Assembly: GCF_042682525.1 (NCBI RefSeq) | Contig: NZ_JBHUHP010000009.1 | Coordinates: forward strand, 434,001 to 498,000 | Direction of reading: 5' to 3' | Length of the DNA stretch: 64,000 nucleotides | From: Blastococcus_B deserti | GTDB taxonomy: Bacteria; Actinomycetota; Actinomycetes; Mycobacteriales; Geodermatophilaceae | Shown here: one piece after another, positions 1 through 8,821 of the stretch | How positions within the stretch are numbered: position 1 is the first letter of the stretch | Layout: each line of letters opens with the position of its first letter | Made by a program: the position numbers and the translations under genes | The notes under the pieces: model-generated | Seen by the model: the letters and a program-made list of their open reading frames with translations, nothing else | Told to the model about the DNA's origin: nothing | Databases searched by the model: none

Positions 1-2456
1 GCCTCGGGCATCTCCGGGGCGGCCATGAGCGGTGCCACGGGCAACCGGGTCACCGTCGCCAGCGAGCGGGTGGCCGGAGCGGCGGCCGGTGCCTCGACGA
101 CGGGCGCCGGGGCCTGAGCGTCCGCTGCGTCCACGAGCGCCTCGTCCGGCCGCTTCGTGCTGCCCGTCTCCGGCGCGGTGTCGGCCGGAACCGACGGACG
201 GGCCGGCGGGCGGGGGGAGGGGGTGCGGCGGGGGGCGGCCGGGGGCACCGGCGGACGCCCACGCCCACGGGACGACGGCAGCGGCGGCAGCAGCGACAGC
301 GGCGGCATGACGGTGGTCACGTCCAGCGACATCATCGGCGCGGGGTCGCTCGCAGTGCGGGCCAGCAGAGGGGCCAGCTCGGCGACTCCTGCCTCCGCGA
401 CGACGGCCGCGACGGGCTCCTCGGCTGCCTGCACCTCGACGTCCTCGCCGGCCTGCTGCCGGACCTCGAGCGCCTCGTCGGCGCGGCTGTCGACGCTCGG
501 GGTCGCGACCTCGGCCGTCGCCGTGAACAGCGGCCCGGCCTCGACGGTGTCGGCCTCGACGACCCCGGTGTGCTGGGCCTCGACGGGCTCGCTCAGGACC
601 GTCCCGGCCACTGCGGTCTCGGGCACGGGCGACCCGGCGGCCGGCTCCTCGACGGCTGCGGTCGCGGCGACGACGTCCGTGGTGGTGGCCGTCGCGGACG
701 GCGGGAAGAGCGGCGCGGGGACCGTCTCCTTCAGCACCACCTCGGCCCAGATGGGGGCGTCGCTCTCGACCGGCGCGCTGGTGGCGGAGACGGGGTCACC
801 CCACAGGGTCGCCGACGGCGACGGCGTGGCCCACATCTGCTCCGCCGGGGTGGTCGCGGACGCGGGGCTCACGTCCCCGACGGCGGGGATGAACTCCTCG
901 ACGGCGGACGCAGCCGGTGCGGCGAGGAGGGGCGTGCCGGCAGTGTGCGCCTCGGCCGCCGAGGCCGGTGCGGGGAACGGCGTGGCGGCCGGCTCGGACG
1001 GCACCACGAACACCGGCTCGGCGGGAACGGTGAACACCGGCTCGACGGCGGCCGGCTCGGACGGCACCACGAACACCGGCTCGGCGGGAACGGCGAGCAC
1101 CGGCTCGACGGCGGCAGGCTCGACGGGAACGGGCTCGACGGGGACGGGCTCGACGGCGGCAGGCTCGACGGCGGCGGGCTCGACGGCGGCGGACTCGGCG
1201 GGGAGCGCGACGGCGCGCTCGGCAGGAACGGCGAACCCCGGCTCCGTGGGCACGGGTCGGGCGGCAACCGGTTCGGCGGGGACCGCGAACACCGGCTCCG
1301 ACGGCACGCCGGTCTCCGGCTCGGTCAGTGCCGCCTGCGGTGACGCGCCGGCCAGGACCTTGCGCAGGATGCCGGCGAGCGCCTCGTCCGAGTGCCCCTG
1401 GGCCAGGGCACCGCGCAGCAGGTCGGCGATCGCCTCCTCGCGGGCGGAGACCGAGCCCGCGGCGGCCTCGGGTTCGGCCGCCCACGGGGGCACCTCGACC
1501 GGTCGATCCGTCGTGGAGGGCGGCGCGACGACCTGATCTCCCACCGTTTCCTCCTCCTGGCGCGCCGGCGACGGCGGCACCGCTGTGTCTGCTGGTCGGG
1601 TGGGCTCGGACCGGGCCGGCCGGGGCTCGGCGTCCTCGCCGGGAGGCGTCACCGCAGGCTGGGCGAGGGCCTCCTGCACGGCCTGCTGCACGTCCTGGTC
1701 CCCGGCGACCATCCGCGCGAGGGCGGCGGTGAACGGGGACGGGGCGGCCGGAACGGGGTCCCCACCGCGCAGGAGCGGGCCGGGCTCGTCCGCGACGTCG
1801 GCCGCCGGCCCGTCGGCACGGCTCACGGTGCCCGTGCGCGGGAAGGAGGCGCGCGGGAACGTGGCCCGGGAGTAGGCCGGGCCGGACGGCTCCGACTGGT
1901 GGGCGGACAGCAGTCCCACGAGCTCGCTGACCCGCTCGTCGTCGGCACGCTGGGGGGCCGGCGCGGCCTTCCGCACCGGTGCCTCGGTCCGGGTGGGAGT
2001 CGCGGTCCGGCCCGGAGCCGTGGGCGCTGACGTGGCCGAGCCCGCGGGGCGGGCCGCGGCGGCGGTGCGCGCCGCGCGCGCGGCCGCGGCCGCAGCCCGC
2101 ACCTGCGGGGGGATCTCGTCGGTCGACCGCGCCGCTGCCTCCGCGGCCCAGGCGGCCGCGCCGTTGCGGGCGGGGGCGGCGGTACGCGCGCGGGCCGGGG
2201 CGGCCGAGGCCAGCGGCGAGGAGAAGTCGGGCGCGTCGTCGTCGGTGCGGGAGCGCCCCGGGACGGCCGGCAGGGCCGGCGTGTCGGCGCCGGCCTCGGC
2301 CACCTCCGCCACATAGCGCTCGGTCGCGAAGAACCCGAGCACGCCGCCGGAGCGCACCCGGCGCACCCCGACGACGCGGGCCTGGGGACCGAACTGCTCG
2401 CGCGCGGCCGCGATCGCGTCGTCGCGCGAGGCGGCCTCAACGGATCGCAACGGCAC
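1..2456 (-). CDS. flhF: FlhF-like flagellar GTPase, partial (cut by left edge)
   Basis: An open frame runs from GTG 2456 to the window edge without a stop, giving about 818 visible residues. The first 50 residues match the FlhF N-terminus: an alternating helix-strand unit with EQFGPQARVVGVRRV followed by GGVLGFFATERYVAEV, typical of actinobacterial FlhF. The rest is Ala/Pro/Glu-rich low-complexity sequence including a VEP-type repeat. The NG GTPase domain expected at the C-terminus would lie beyond position 1 and is not visible. FlhF is an SRP-family GTPase that positions flagella and helps recruit FliF. An in-frame TGA sits two codons upstream of the GTG, which fixes the start, and the gene overlaps the flhA stop by 20 nt. 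Typical FlhF is about 350-450 residues, so this linker is exceptionally long. The family call rests on the N-terminal domain and the position after flhA. Confidence 0.75.
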   Translation of the reverse strand, partial: MPLRSVEAASRDDAIAAAREQFGPQARVVGVRRVRSGGVLGFFATERYVAEVAEAGADTPALPAVPGRSRTDDDAPDFSSPLASAAPARARTAAPARNGAAAWAAEAAARSTDEIPPQVRAAAAAARAARTAAAARPAGSATSAPTAPGRTATPTRTEAPVRKAAPAPQRADDERVSELVGLLSAHQSEPSGPAYSRATFPRASFPRTGTVSRADGPAADVADEPGPLLRGGDPVPAAPSPFTAALARMVAGDQDVQQAVQEALAQPAVTPPGEDAEPRPARSEPTRPADTAVPPSPARQEEETVGDQVVAPPSTTDRPVEVPPWAAEPEAAAGSVSAREEAIADLLRGALAQGHSDEALAGILRKVLAGASPQAALTEPETGVPSEPVFAVPAEPVAARPVPTEPGFAVPAERAVALPAESAAVEPAAVEPAAVEPVPVEPVPVEPAAVEPVLAVPAEPVFVVPSEPAAVEPVFTVPAEPVFVVPSEPAATPFPAPASAAEAHTAGTPLLAAPAASAVEEFIPAVGDVSPASATTPAEQMWATPSPSATLWGDPVSATSAPVESDAPIWAEVVLKETVPAPLFPPSATATTTDVVAATAAVEEPAAGSPVPETAVAGTVLSEPVEAQHTGVVEADTVEAGPLFTATAEVATPSVDSRADEALEVRQQAGEDVEVQAAEEPVAAVVAEAGVAELAPLLARTASDPAPMMSLDVTTVMPPLSLLPPLPSSRGRGRPPVPPAAPRRTPSPRPPARPSVPADTAPETGSTKRPDEALVDAADAQAPAPVVEAPAAAPATRSLATVTRLPVAPLMAAPEMPE
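991..1200 (-). repeat. VEP-coding tandem repeats inside flhF
   Basis: A 63-bp unit starting at 991 recurs at 1054 with few changes. It is followed by short repeats of ggctcgacggcggc type up to about 1200. On the coding (minus) strand these read as AVEPAAVEPVPVEP-like peptide repeats, a Pro/Glu/Val-rich linker. The repeat is in frame with flhF. Confidence 0.8.
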
Positions 2457-4482
2457 CGCTCACAACTCCCAGCGACTCGATCTGCGCTGTCCGGGAGACC
2501 TCGGCGTAGGAGATCACCGGAAGCCGGGGGAGGACCTGGCGCATCAGGCGCGCGAGAGCGGCGCGCACCTGCGGCGAGCACACCAGGACGGGGGACAGGC
2601 CGGAGCGCTCGGCCTCCTCGAGCAGACCGCTGCACCCGTGCACGAGGGCGTCGATGCCGGCGGCGTCCAGCGCCAGGACCAGGCCCGCGTCGCTCTGCCG
2701 GATGGACTCGAGGAGGCGCTGCTCGAAGCCCGGCTCGAGGGTGAGGACGTGCAGGCGCTCGTCGGGCGTCACGTACGGGTGACTGATCGCCGAGCCGAGC
2801 GCCGCCCGTGCCGCCTCGACGAGGCCGTCGAGATCGGTGGACGTCTTTGCACGCACAGAGAGTGCCTCGAAGATGCGGACCAGGTCTCGGATCGACACAC
2901 CCTCTTCGAGCAACGCGTGCAACACGCGTTGCACCTCTCCCAGGGTGAGCAGGGTGGGGGTCAGTTCCTCGACGACGATGGGGTGCGTCCGACGGACCAT
3001 CTCCACCAGGAGGCGGACGTCCTCGCGGCCGAGCAGGTCGGCGGCGTTCTGCCGGACCACCTCCGCCAGATGGGTGGTGATGACCGACGACCGGTCGACG
3101 ACGGTCGCGCCCGCCATCTCCGCCTGCCGCTGCAGCTCGACCGGCACCCACTTCGCGGCCAGGCCGAACACCGGCTCGCGGGTTGCCTTGCCGGGGATCC
3201 CCTCCAGGTTGTCGCCGATGGCGAGGATCGTGCCCGCGGGGGAGATGCCCTTCGCCGCCGGCACGCCGTTGAGCCAGATGACGTACTGGGAGCCCGGCAG
3301 GTCGAGGTTGTCCCGCGTACGGACCAGCGGGATGACCAGACCGGTGTCCATGGCGACCTTGCGGCGCAGCGCCTTGACCCGGTCGAGGAGGTCGCCGCCC
3401 CGGGCCGGGTCGACGAGGTCGACCAGGTCGAAGGCGACCTCCAGCTCGAGCGGGTCGACCCGCATCTTCTCGGCGATCGCCTCGGGGGAGTCGGGCCTGA
3501 GCTCCTCGTCGGCGGCGGCCGCGGCGGCCTCGGCGTCCTCGTCGACCTCCGGCGCCTCGGACATCCGCGAGGCCATGATCAGGAAGCCGCCGCCGATGAC
3601 GAGGAACGGCAGCTTGGGCAGGCCGGGGATGAGGCAGATGGCGATGGCCGCGCCGCCGGCGATCCGCATCGGCTGCTTGAAGCGACCGAGCTGCGCGAGC
3701 AGGTCGGTGCCCATGTCGCCCTCGGTGGCCGAGCGCGTGACGATGATGCCGGTCGCGGTGGACATCAGCAGGGCCGGGATCATCGAGACCAGGCCGTCGC
3801 CCACGGTCAGCAGCGAGAACGTGGAGACGGCCTCGCCGGGCGCCATGCCCCGCTGCATGACCCCGATCGCGAAGCCGCCGATCAGGTTGACCAGCGTCAC
3901 GACGATGCCGGCGATCGCGTCGCCCTTGACGAACTTCGACGCACCGTCCATCGAGCCGTAGAAGTCGGCCTCGGCGGTGACCTCGTGGCGGCGCTTGCGG
4001 GCCTGAGCCTCGTTGATCAGGCCGGCGTTGAGGTCCGCGTCGATCGCCATCTGCTTGCCCGGCATCGCATCGAGGGTGAAGCGGGCGCCGACCTCGGCGA
4101 CGCGGCCGGCACCGTTGGTGATCACCACGAACTGGACGATGGTGAGGATCAGGAAGATCACCAGACCGACGACCAGCGAGCCGCCGATGACGAAGTGCCC
4201 GAAGGCCTCGATGACCTTCCCGGCGTAGCCGTCGGTGAGGACCAGCCGGGTGGAGGAGACGTTCAGCGACAGCCGGAACAGCGTCGCCACCAGGAGGAGC
4301 GAGGGGAAGACGGCGAAGTCCAGCGGCTTCTTGATCTGCATCGCGACCAGCAGGATCAGCAGCGAGATCGTGATGTTCAGGCCGAGCAGCAGGTCCAGCA
4401 GCGCGGCCGGCAGCGGCACGACCAGCATGAGGACGATCGAGACCACGCCGATGGGCACGGCGGCCTTGCCCAGCCCCTTCAC
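2437..4482 (-). CDS. flhA: Flagellar biosynthesis protein FlhA
   Basis: This 681-residue protein is full length for the FHIPEP family, the large export-gate subunit of the flagellar type III secretion system. About eight hydrophobic segments fill residues 10-310, including the conserved cytoplasmic loop with FRLSLNVSSTRLVL and DAMPGKQMAIDADLNAG. The soluble C-terminal half (from about residue 340) is the docking platform for chaperone-substrate complexes. It lies 150 nt downstream of flhB and overlaps the flhF start by 20 nt, so coupled translation with flhF is likely. Confidence 0.98.
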   Translation of the reverse strand: MKGLGKAAVPIGVVSIVLMLVVPLPAALLDLLLGLNITISLLILLVAMQIKKPLDFAVFPSLLLVATLFRLSLNVSSTRLVLTDGYAGKVIEAFGHFVIGGSLVVGLVIFLILTIVQFVVITNGAGRVAEVGARFTLDAMPGKQMAIDADLNAGLINEAQARKRRHEVTAEADFYGSMDGASKFVKGDAIAGIVVTLVNLIGGFAIGVMQRGMAPGEAVSTFSLLTVGDGLVSMIPALLMSTATGIIVTRSATEGDMGTDLLAQLGRFKQPMRIAGGAAIAICLIPGLPKLPFLVIGGGFLIMASRMSEAPEVDEDAEAAAAAADEELRPDSPEAIAEKMRVDPLELEVAFDLVDLVDPARGGDLLDRVKALRRKVAMDTGLVIPLVRTRDNLDLPGSQYVIWLNGVPAAKGISPAGTILAIGDNLEGIPGKATREPVFGLAAKWVPVELQRQAEMAGATVVDRSSVITTHLAEVVRQNAADLLGREDVRLLVEMVRRTHPIVVEELTPTLLTLGEVQRVLHALLEEGVSIRDLVRIFEALSVRAKTSTDLDGLVEAARAALGSAISHPYVTPDERLHVLTLEPGFEQRLLESIRQSDAGLVLALDAAGIDALVHGCSGLLEEAERSGLSPVLVCSPQVRAALARLMRQVLPRLPVISYAEVSRTAQIESLGVVSGAVAIR

Positions 4483-4527
4483 GCGCCCGCCCCCGGGACG
4501 CTGGACAGACGCTGGCTCACGCCTCTC

Positions 4528-4556
4528 TCATCGGCAGCCGACCCCCCGGCCGGTAC
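4528..4556 (-). promoter_or_regulatory. Weak sigma-28-like promoter upstream of flhA
   Basis: On the minus strand a perfect GCCGATGA -10 element (4528-4535) lies 15 nt from GTACCG (4551-4556). The -10 equals that of the flbD, flgB and fliM promoters, but the -35 box matches poorly. It lies in the 150-nt flhB-flhA gap. It may be chance, or a weak internal promoter. Confidence 0.3.
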
Positions 4557-4632
4557 CTCCCTCGTCCGTAGCGGCCCCTCTGCAGGGTCCCGCCGCGACC
4601 TTGCGAGTGGTGGGGGGCGGAGGGGTCCTCTT

Positions 4633-5775
4633 TCAGGCGGCCGCCCGGCGGCGACCGGCCTTGGGCAGTCCCTCCACCTCGGGCGGCTCGAACCCGGGCC
4701 GGTGGAAGCCGCCGCGCACGCCCCGTGCCCCCAGGTGCATGACGAAGGCCAGGACGCGGGCGACGGCGGTGAACAGCTGGGCCGGGACCTCCTGGCCGAG
4801 GTCGCAGGAGGCGTGCAGCGCGCGGGCCAGCGGGATGTCCTGGACCATCGGCACCCGCGCCTCCTCGGCGAGCGCGCGCAGCTTGGCGGCGACCTCGCCG
4901 GCGCCCTTCGCGATCACCCGGGGGGCGCCCTTCGCGGGGTCGTACTTCAGCGCGACGGCGACGTGGGTGGGGTTGACCAGCAGGACGTCGGCGTCGGCGA
5001 CCTCGCTCATCATCCGGTTCCGCGACATCGACATCTGGATGCCGCGGCGGTGCGCCTTCATGTGGGGGTCACCCTCGGACTGCTTGTGCTCCTGCTGGAT
5101 CTCGTACTTGCTCATCTTGAGCTTCTTCATCGTCTTCATCCGGACGACGACGTAGTCGGCCACCGCGATGACCAGCCCGGTGACGGCGACGACGCGGAAC
5201 ATGAGGATCGCCGAGTCGGTGAAGGTGGCGGCGACCGCCGACAGCGGCAGCGATCCCGCGGAGGAGACCAGCGCCTGCGCCCGGTCACTGGTGATCACCA
5301 CGACCGTCGCCAGCGCGGTGGTCTTGATCAGGGCCTTGACCGCCTCCCAGATGCCCTGGGTGCCGAACATCCGCTTGATGCCGGGGAAGGGGTTGAGCTT
5401 CTTCAGGGTCGGCTTCATCGCCTTGGTGGCGAACGTGACCCCACCCTGCGCCGCCGCGGCGACGGTGCCGACGACCATCATCCCCAGGGCCATGGGCAGC
5501 AGGGTGGTCATGAAGGCGCTGAGGGCCTCGCCCATCAGGATCGACAGGGCCGCCGGTTCGGGTTTGTTCGCCACGGAGCCGACCTGGACGAACAGCTGCT
5601 GCGCGGACTCGAACGCGTTGCCCACCATCATCGGCAGCAGGACGCTGGCCGCCGCGACTCCCAGCCACGTGCCCAGCTCCTGGGTGCGTGGGATCTGCCC
5701 TTCCTTGCGCGCCTTCTTCAGGCGCTGGGGAGTGGGCTTCTCGGTCTTCTCACCACCCGGGCCGTCCTTGGCCAT
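4633..5775 (-). CDS. flhB: Flagellar export switch protein FlhB
   Basis: The protein has 380 residues. It begins with a short basic segment and EKPTPQRLKKARKEGQIP, the FlhB N-terminal signature, then four membrane segments. The cytoplasmic domain carries the autocleavage motif NPTH with Asn at about residue 268 (4963-4974). FlhB switches export specificity from rod/hook to filament substrates together with FliK. The C-terminal tail (after about residue 345) is Arg/Ala-rich and variable. The start is 3 nt after the fliR stop region's mirror position, in the fliP-Q-R-flhB order usual for actinobacterial clusters. Confidence 0.98.
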   Translation of the reverse strand: MAKDGPGGEKTEKPTPQRLKKARKEGQIPRTQELGTWLGVAAASVLLPMMVGNAFESAQQLFVQVGSVANKPEPAALSILMGEALSAFMTTLLPMALGMMVVGTVAAAAQGGVTFATKAMKPTLKKLNPFPGIKRMFGTQGIWEAVKALIKTTALATVVVITSDRAQALVSSAGSLPLSAVAATFTDSAILMFRVVAVTGLVIAVADYVVVRMKTMKKLKMSKYEIQQEHKQSEGDPHMKAHRRGIQMSMSRNRMMSEVADADVLLVNPTHVAVALKYDPAKGAPRVIAKGAGEVAAKLRALAEEARVPMVQDIPLARALHASCDLGQEVPAQLFTAVARVLAFVMHLGARGVRGGFHRPGFEPPEVEGLPKAGRRRAAA

Positions 5776-5778
5776 GGC

Positions 5779-6543
5779 TCAGCCGCTCCGCAGGGAGGTC
5801 ATGGCGCGTGCCGCGTGGTCGAGCAGCGCGTCAAGCGCCGGCGGGAGCAGCGGGAAGGTCAGGCCGAGCATCGTGAGGGTCAGCAGGATCTTGACCGGGA
5901 AGCCGAACGCGAAGATGTTCAGCGCCGGTGCGGCCCGGCTGAGCAGCGCGAGCGCGACGTCGGCCAGCAGCAGGACGGCCACCATGGGCCCGGCGATCTG
6001 CAACGCGGCCAGGAACATCATCGAGAACGCCGTCATCAGCACTGCGGCGATCTGGTCGGTCGGCACGTCACCGCCGACGGGCAGCCCGACGTAGGAGGTG
6101 GCGAAGCCCTTGACGATGACCAGGTGGCCACCGCTGGTGAACAGCAGCGTGATGGCCAGCAGGTGGTGCAGTCGGCCGACCGACGAGTTCTGCGTCATCG
6201 ACAGGGGGTCGTAGGCCGGCTGCAGGGAGAAGCCGCCGGTGACGTCGATCAGGTCGCCGGCCATCTGCACCGCGCTGAACAGCACCTGGACGACGAACCC
6301 GAGCGCCGCCCCGATGATCACCTCGGTCACCGCGGCGACGGCGAGGAAGCCCGCGGTCGGTTCCGGGAGCGAGGGCGCGATCTGGGTCGAGAGCAGCACC
6401 GACAGCGCCAGCGCGAACGCGCCCTTGACCGGCGCGGGGACGGTGCGCGAGTTGAACGGCGGGGCCAGGAGCACGAATCCGGCGGCGCGCGCCGTCCCCA
6501 GCAGGAGCGCGGCCAGCGTGACTGCCGGGACCGAGAGGTCCAT
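5779..6543 (-). CDS. fliR: Flagellar export-gate protein FliR
   Basis: This 254-residue polytopic membrane protein has five or six hydrophobic segments and the FliR/SpaR pattern, including the loop with GFSLQPAYDPLSMTQNSS. FliR forms the export-gate core complex with FliP and FliQ in the basal-body membrane. The stop is 3 nt from flhB and the start is 7 nt after fliQ, so these genes are one operon. Confidence 0.97.
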   Translation of the reverse strand: MDLSVPAVTLAALLLGTARAAGFVLLAPPFNSRTVPAPVKGAFALALSVLLSTQIAPSLPEPTAGFLAVAAVTEVIIGAALGFVVQVLFSAVQMAGDLIDVTGGFSLQPAYDPLSMTQNSSVGRLHHLLAITLLFTSGGHLVIVKGFATSYVGLPVGGDVPTDQIAAVLMTAFSMMFLAALQIAGPMVAVLLLADVALALLSRAAPALNIFAFGFPVKILLTLTMLGLTFPLLPPALDALLDHAARAMTSLRSG

Positions 6544-6550
6544 CGTGGCC

Positions 6551-6826
6551 TCAGGTCCGGTCGAGCAACGCCGGCAGCTGGTCGAACAGGCTCTGGGTGA
6601 AGCTGACCAGCTCGGCGAGCACCCAGTTGCCGGTGACCAGCAGCGCGATCGCGACGGCGATGATCTTCGGGACGAAGGAGAGGGTCTGCTCCTGGATCTG
6701 GGTGGCGGCCTGGAACAGCGAGATCAGGAAGCCGACCAGGAGGGCCGTGATCAGCACCGGGGCAGCGACCTTCGCAGCGACCATCATCGTCTGCGCCGCG
6801 ATCTGGGTGACGTCCGCGTCGCTCAC
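6551..6826 (-). CDS. fliQ: Flagellar export-gate protein FliQ
   Basis: A 91-residue protein with two transmembrane helices and the FliQ core (KVAAPVLITALLVGFLISLFQAATQIQEQTL, here described by its start and end). Length and motif are standard for the family. It is a subunit of the FliPQR export gate. Its start overlaps the fliP stop by 4 nt (ATGA). Confidence 0.97.
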   Translation of the reverse strand: MSDADVTQIAAQTMMVAAKVAAPVLITALLVGFLISLFQAATQIQEQTLSFVPKIIAVAIALLVTGNWVLAELVSFTQSLFDQLPALLDRT

Positions 6827-7674
6827 CCGCCACCCCCGTACGAGCCCACCAGGGCGGTGGTGATGAGCGCCCAGCCGTCGACGACGACGAAGAGCAGCAG
6901 CTTGAAGGGCAGCGACACGATGGTCGGCGGGACCATCATCATGCCCATCGCCATGAGCGAGGCGCTGACCAGCATGTCCAGCACCAGGAACGGGATGAAG
7001 ACGACCAGCCCGATGATGAAGGCGCTCTTGAGCTCCGAGAGCACGAACGCCGGGATCAGGGTGGTCATGCTGACCTGCGCGGCGTCGGCCGGTGCCTCCT
7101 CGCCGGACAGGCCGATCATCAGCTTGAGCTCGTCCTCGCGGGTGTTGCCGAGGAGGAACTCGCGCAGCGGGACCACGCCGGCGTCGTAGGCCTGGGCGAC
7201 CGTCATGGTGCCGTTCATGTAGGGCTGCAGCGCCACCGCGTTGATGTCGGAGAAGACCGGGCCCATCACGAACAGGGTCAGGAACAGCGCGATCCCGGTG
7301 AGCACCTGGTTGGGCGGGGACGAGGGCAGGCCGAGCGCGTTACGGGTCAGGCCCAGCACCACGATGATCTTGGTGAAGGACGTGGCCAGGAGCAGGACCG
7401 ACGGGGCCACCGACAGCACCGTGATCGCGAGGATGAGCGTGATGGAGCTGCTCGGCGACCCGTTCCCGATGGTGATGTCGACGTTGCCGTCGCCGGGCAC
7501 GGCGGGCGCCACCGGTGCCGTCGGCGCCACCGGGTCGGTCGGGGCGGCCGCCGCCGGGCCGGCGAGCAGGAACGCCGCCACGGTGCACAGCACCGACAGC
7601 AGCACCACCCAGGCCGCCCGGCGTCGCACCGAGGCGCCCCCGGACGCCCGGAGCGGGCGGGCGGACGACGTCAT
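6823..7674 (-). CDS. fliP: Flagellar export-gate protein FliP
   Basis: The call is 283 residues with ATG at 7674, which overlaps the fliO stop (ATGA). The longer frame upstream reads through fliO in the wrong frame. A cleavable-type signal peptide (Arg-rich, then a hydrophobic run ending AGPAAAA) precedes a Pro/Val-rich spacer and four membrane segments. FliP family motifs are present: SFTKIIVVLGLTRNALG and the C-terminal MGMMMVPPTIVSLPFKLLLF. It forms the FliPQR secretion gate with the neighbours on both sides. Confidence 0.97.
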   Translation of the reverse strand: MTSSARPLRASGGASVRRRAAWVVLLSVLCTVAAFLLAGPAAAAPTDPVAPTAPVAPAVPGDGNVDITIGNGSPSSSITLILAITVLSVAPSVLLLATSFTKIIVVLGLTRNALGLPSSPPNQVLTGIALFLTLFVMGPVFSDINAVALQPYMNGTMTVAQAYDAGVVPLREFLLGNTREDELKLMIGLSGEEAPADAAQVSMTTLIPAFVLSELKSAFIIGLVVFIPFLVLDMLVSASLMAMGMMMVPPTIVSLPFKLLLFVVVDGWALITTALVGSYGGGG

Positions 7675-8087
7675 GAGCGACGGACCGTCCGTTCGCGGAG
7701 CTGGTGGACGAAGCTGCCCCAGCCGTTGCGGTCGAACACCGAGCCGGCCAGCGCCGGGCTCGTCACCCGCTCCGGCAGCGGGCCGGAGCTGTCCGGCGCA
7801 CCGCTGCGCGCGGGCACCCGCCGCTCGGCGAGCGCTGCGTCGACGGCTTCGGCGTCCACCTCGGCGAGCAGGGTGACCTGCTCCTCCGTGGCGCCCACGA
7901 CGAGGACGACGTCGGCGATGCGGACGACGTTCACGGTGCTCGCCCGGCCCATGCGCTGGCGGGCCACGACCTCGATCAGGCCGTTGCCCTGGCCCAGTCC
8001 GCGCTTCTGGGCCACGCGCGCGGCGAAGAACAGCACCGCGGCGATGAAGGCCAGCGAGAGGACCAGCCGGATGATCATCCACGTCAT
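7671..8087 (-). CDS. fliO: Flagellar biosynthesis protein FliO
   Basis: A 138-residue protein with one N-terminal transmembrane helix (about residues 4-24) followed by the FliO cytoplasmic core with the pattern IEVVARQRMGRASTVNVVRIAD. FliO assists assembly of the FliP ring. It overlaps fliN (8084-8087) and fliP (7671-7674) by 4 nt each. The family is poorly conserved, but size, topology and position agree. Confidence 0.92.
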   Translation of the reverse strand: MTWMIIRLVLSLAFIAAVLFFAARVAQKRGLGQGNGLIEVVARQRMGRASTVNVVRIADVVLVVGATEEQVTLLAEVDAEAVDAALAERRVPARSGAPDSSGPLPERVTSPALAGSVFDRNGWGSFVHQLRERTVRRS

Positions 8088-8821
8088 GCGGGCTGTCCCA
8101 GCTCCGCGGCCGCGGCGTCGGTCACGATCTCGCTGATCCGCAGGCCGAAGTCCTCGTCCACGACGACGACCTCGCCGCGGGCGATGAGCGTGCCGTTGAC
8201 CAGCAGGTCGGCCGGCGCGCTGGCGGCGCGGTCGAGCTCGACGACCTCGCCGGGGTGGAGGGAGAGCAGCTCCTGCACGGTCATGCGGGTGCGGCCGATC
8301 TCGACCGTCACCTCCATGGCCACGTGCCGGAGGAGGTCCAGGCTGCCGCGCTGGGTCTGCGCCGCGGGCAGGGTCACCTGCAGGGCGAAGGTCGCCTGGT
8401 GTTCGCCGCCGGCCATGAGCGGGACGGCCACGAACATGCCCTTGTCCCGCAGCCCGTCCAGGGCGGCCACCGGCTCCTCGACGCGCTCGGAGGCGATGCG
8501 CACCCGGCCGAGGGTCGCGGCGGCGGCCTCGAGGGCGGGCCGCAGCGCGGCGGCGACGTCCATCCGGCCGACGGGGGAGTTCGACAGGGCCTCGACGACG
8601 TCGGCCGAGACGACGAGCACGATGTCGCCGCTCACCTCGCCGGAGAGCCCGGCGGACACGGCGGATGCGGCACCCGGTGGCAGGGGGACGCCGTCGGGGT
8701 CGCTGACCGGGCTCCCGGGGACCAGTTCCGTCGTGGCCGGGACCAGCGCGGCGGCCGCGCGGGCCGCCGCCGTGACCACTGCGGAGACGGTCTGGGAGTC
8801 CTGCGACGTGTCGGTGCTCAT
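8084..8821 (-). CDS. fliN: Flagellar motor switch protein FliN
   Basis: The 245-residue protein ends in a SpoA domain (about residues 165-240) with the FliN hallmarks LLSLHPGEVVELDR and VNGTLIARGEVVVVDEDFGLRISEI. The N-terminal 160 residues are longer than in enteric FliN (about 137 residues in total) and loosely resemble the CheC-like part of FliY, though no phosphatase signature was confirmed. FliN forms the lower C-ring with FliM and binds export chaperones. It overlaps fliM and fliO by 4 nt each. Confidence 0.95.
   Translation of the reverse strand: MSTDTSQDSQTVSAVVTAAARAAAALVPATTELVPGSPVSDPDGVPLPPGAASAVSAGLSGEVSGDIVLVVSADVVEALSNSPVGRMDVAAALRPALEAAAATLGRVRIASERVEEPVAALDGLRDKGMFVAVPLMAGGEHQATFALQVTLPAAQTQRGSLDLLRHVAMEVTVEIGRTRMTVQELLSLHPGEVVELDRAASAPADLLVNGTLIARGEVVVVDEDFGLRISEIVTDAAAAELGQPA

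Noticed and set aside
2638..6600. Very long plus-strand open frame (1320 codons) opposite flhA, flhB and fliR
   Set aside because: It is antisense to three certain genes and is His/Asp/Gln/Gly-rich as expected from the complementary frame of GC-rich coding sequence.
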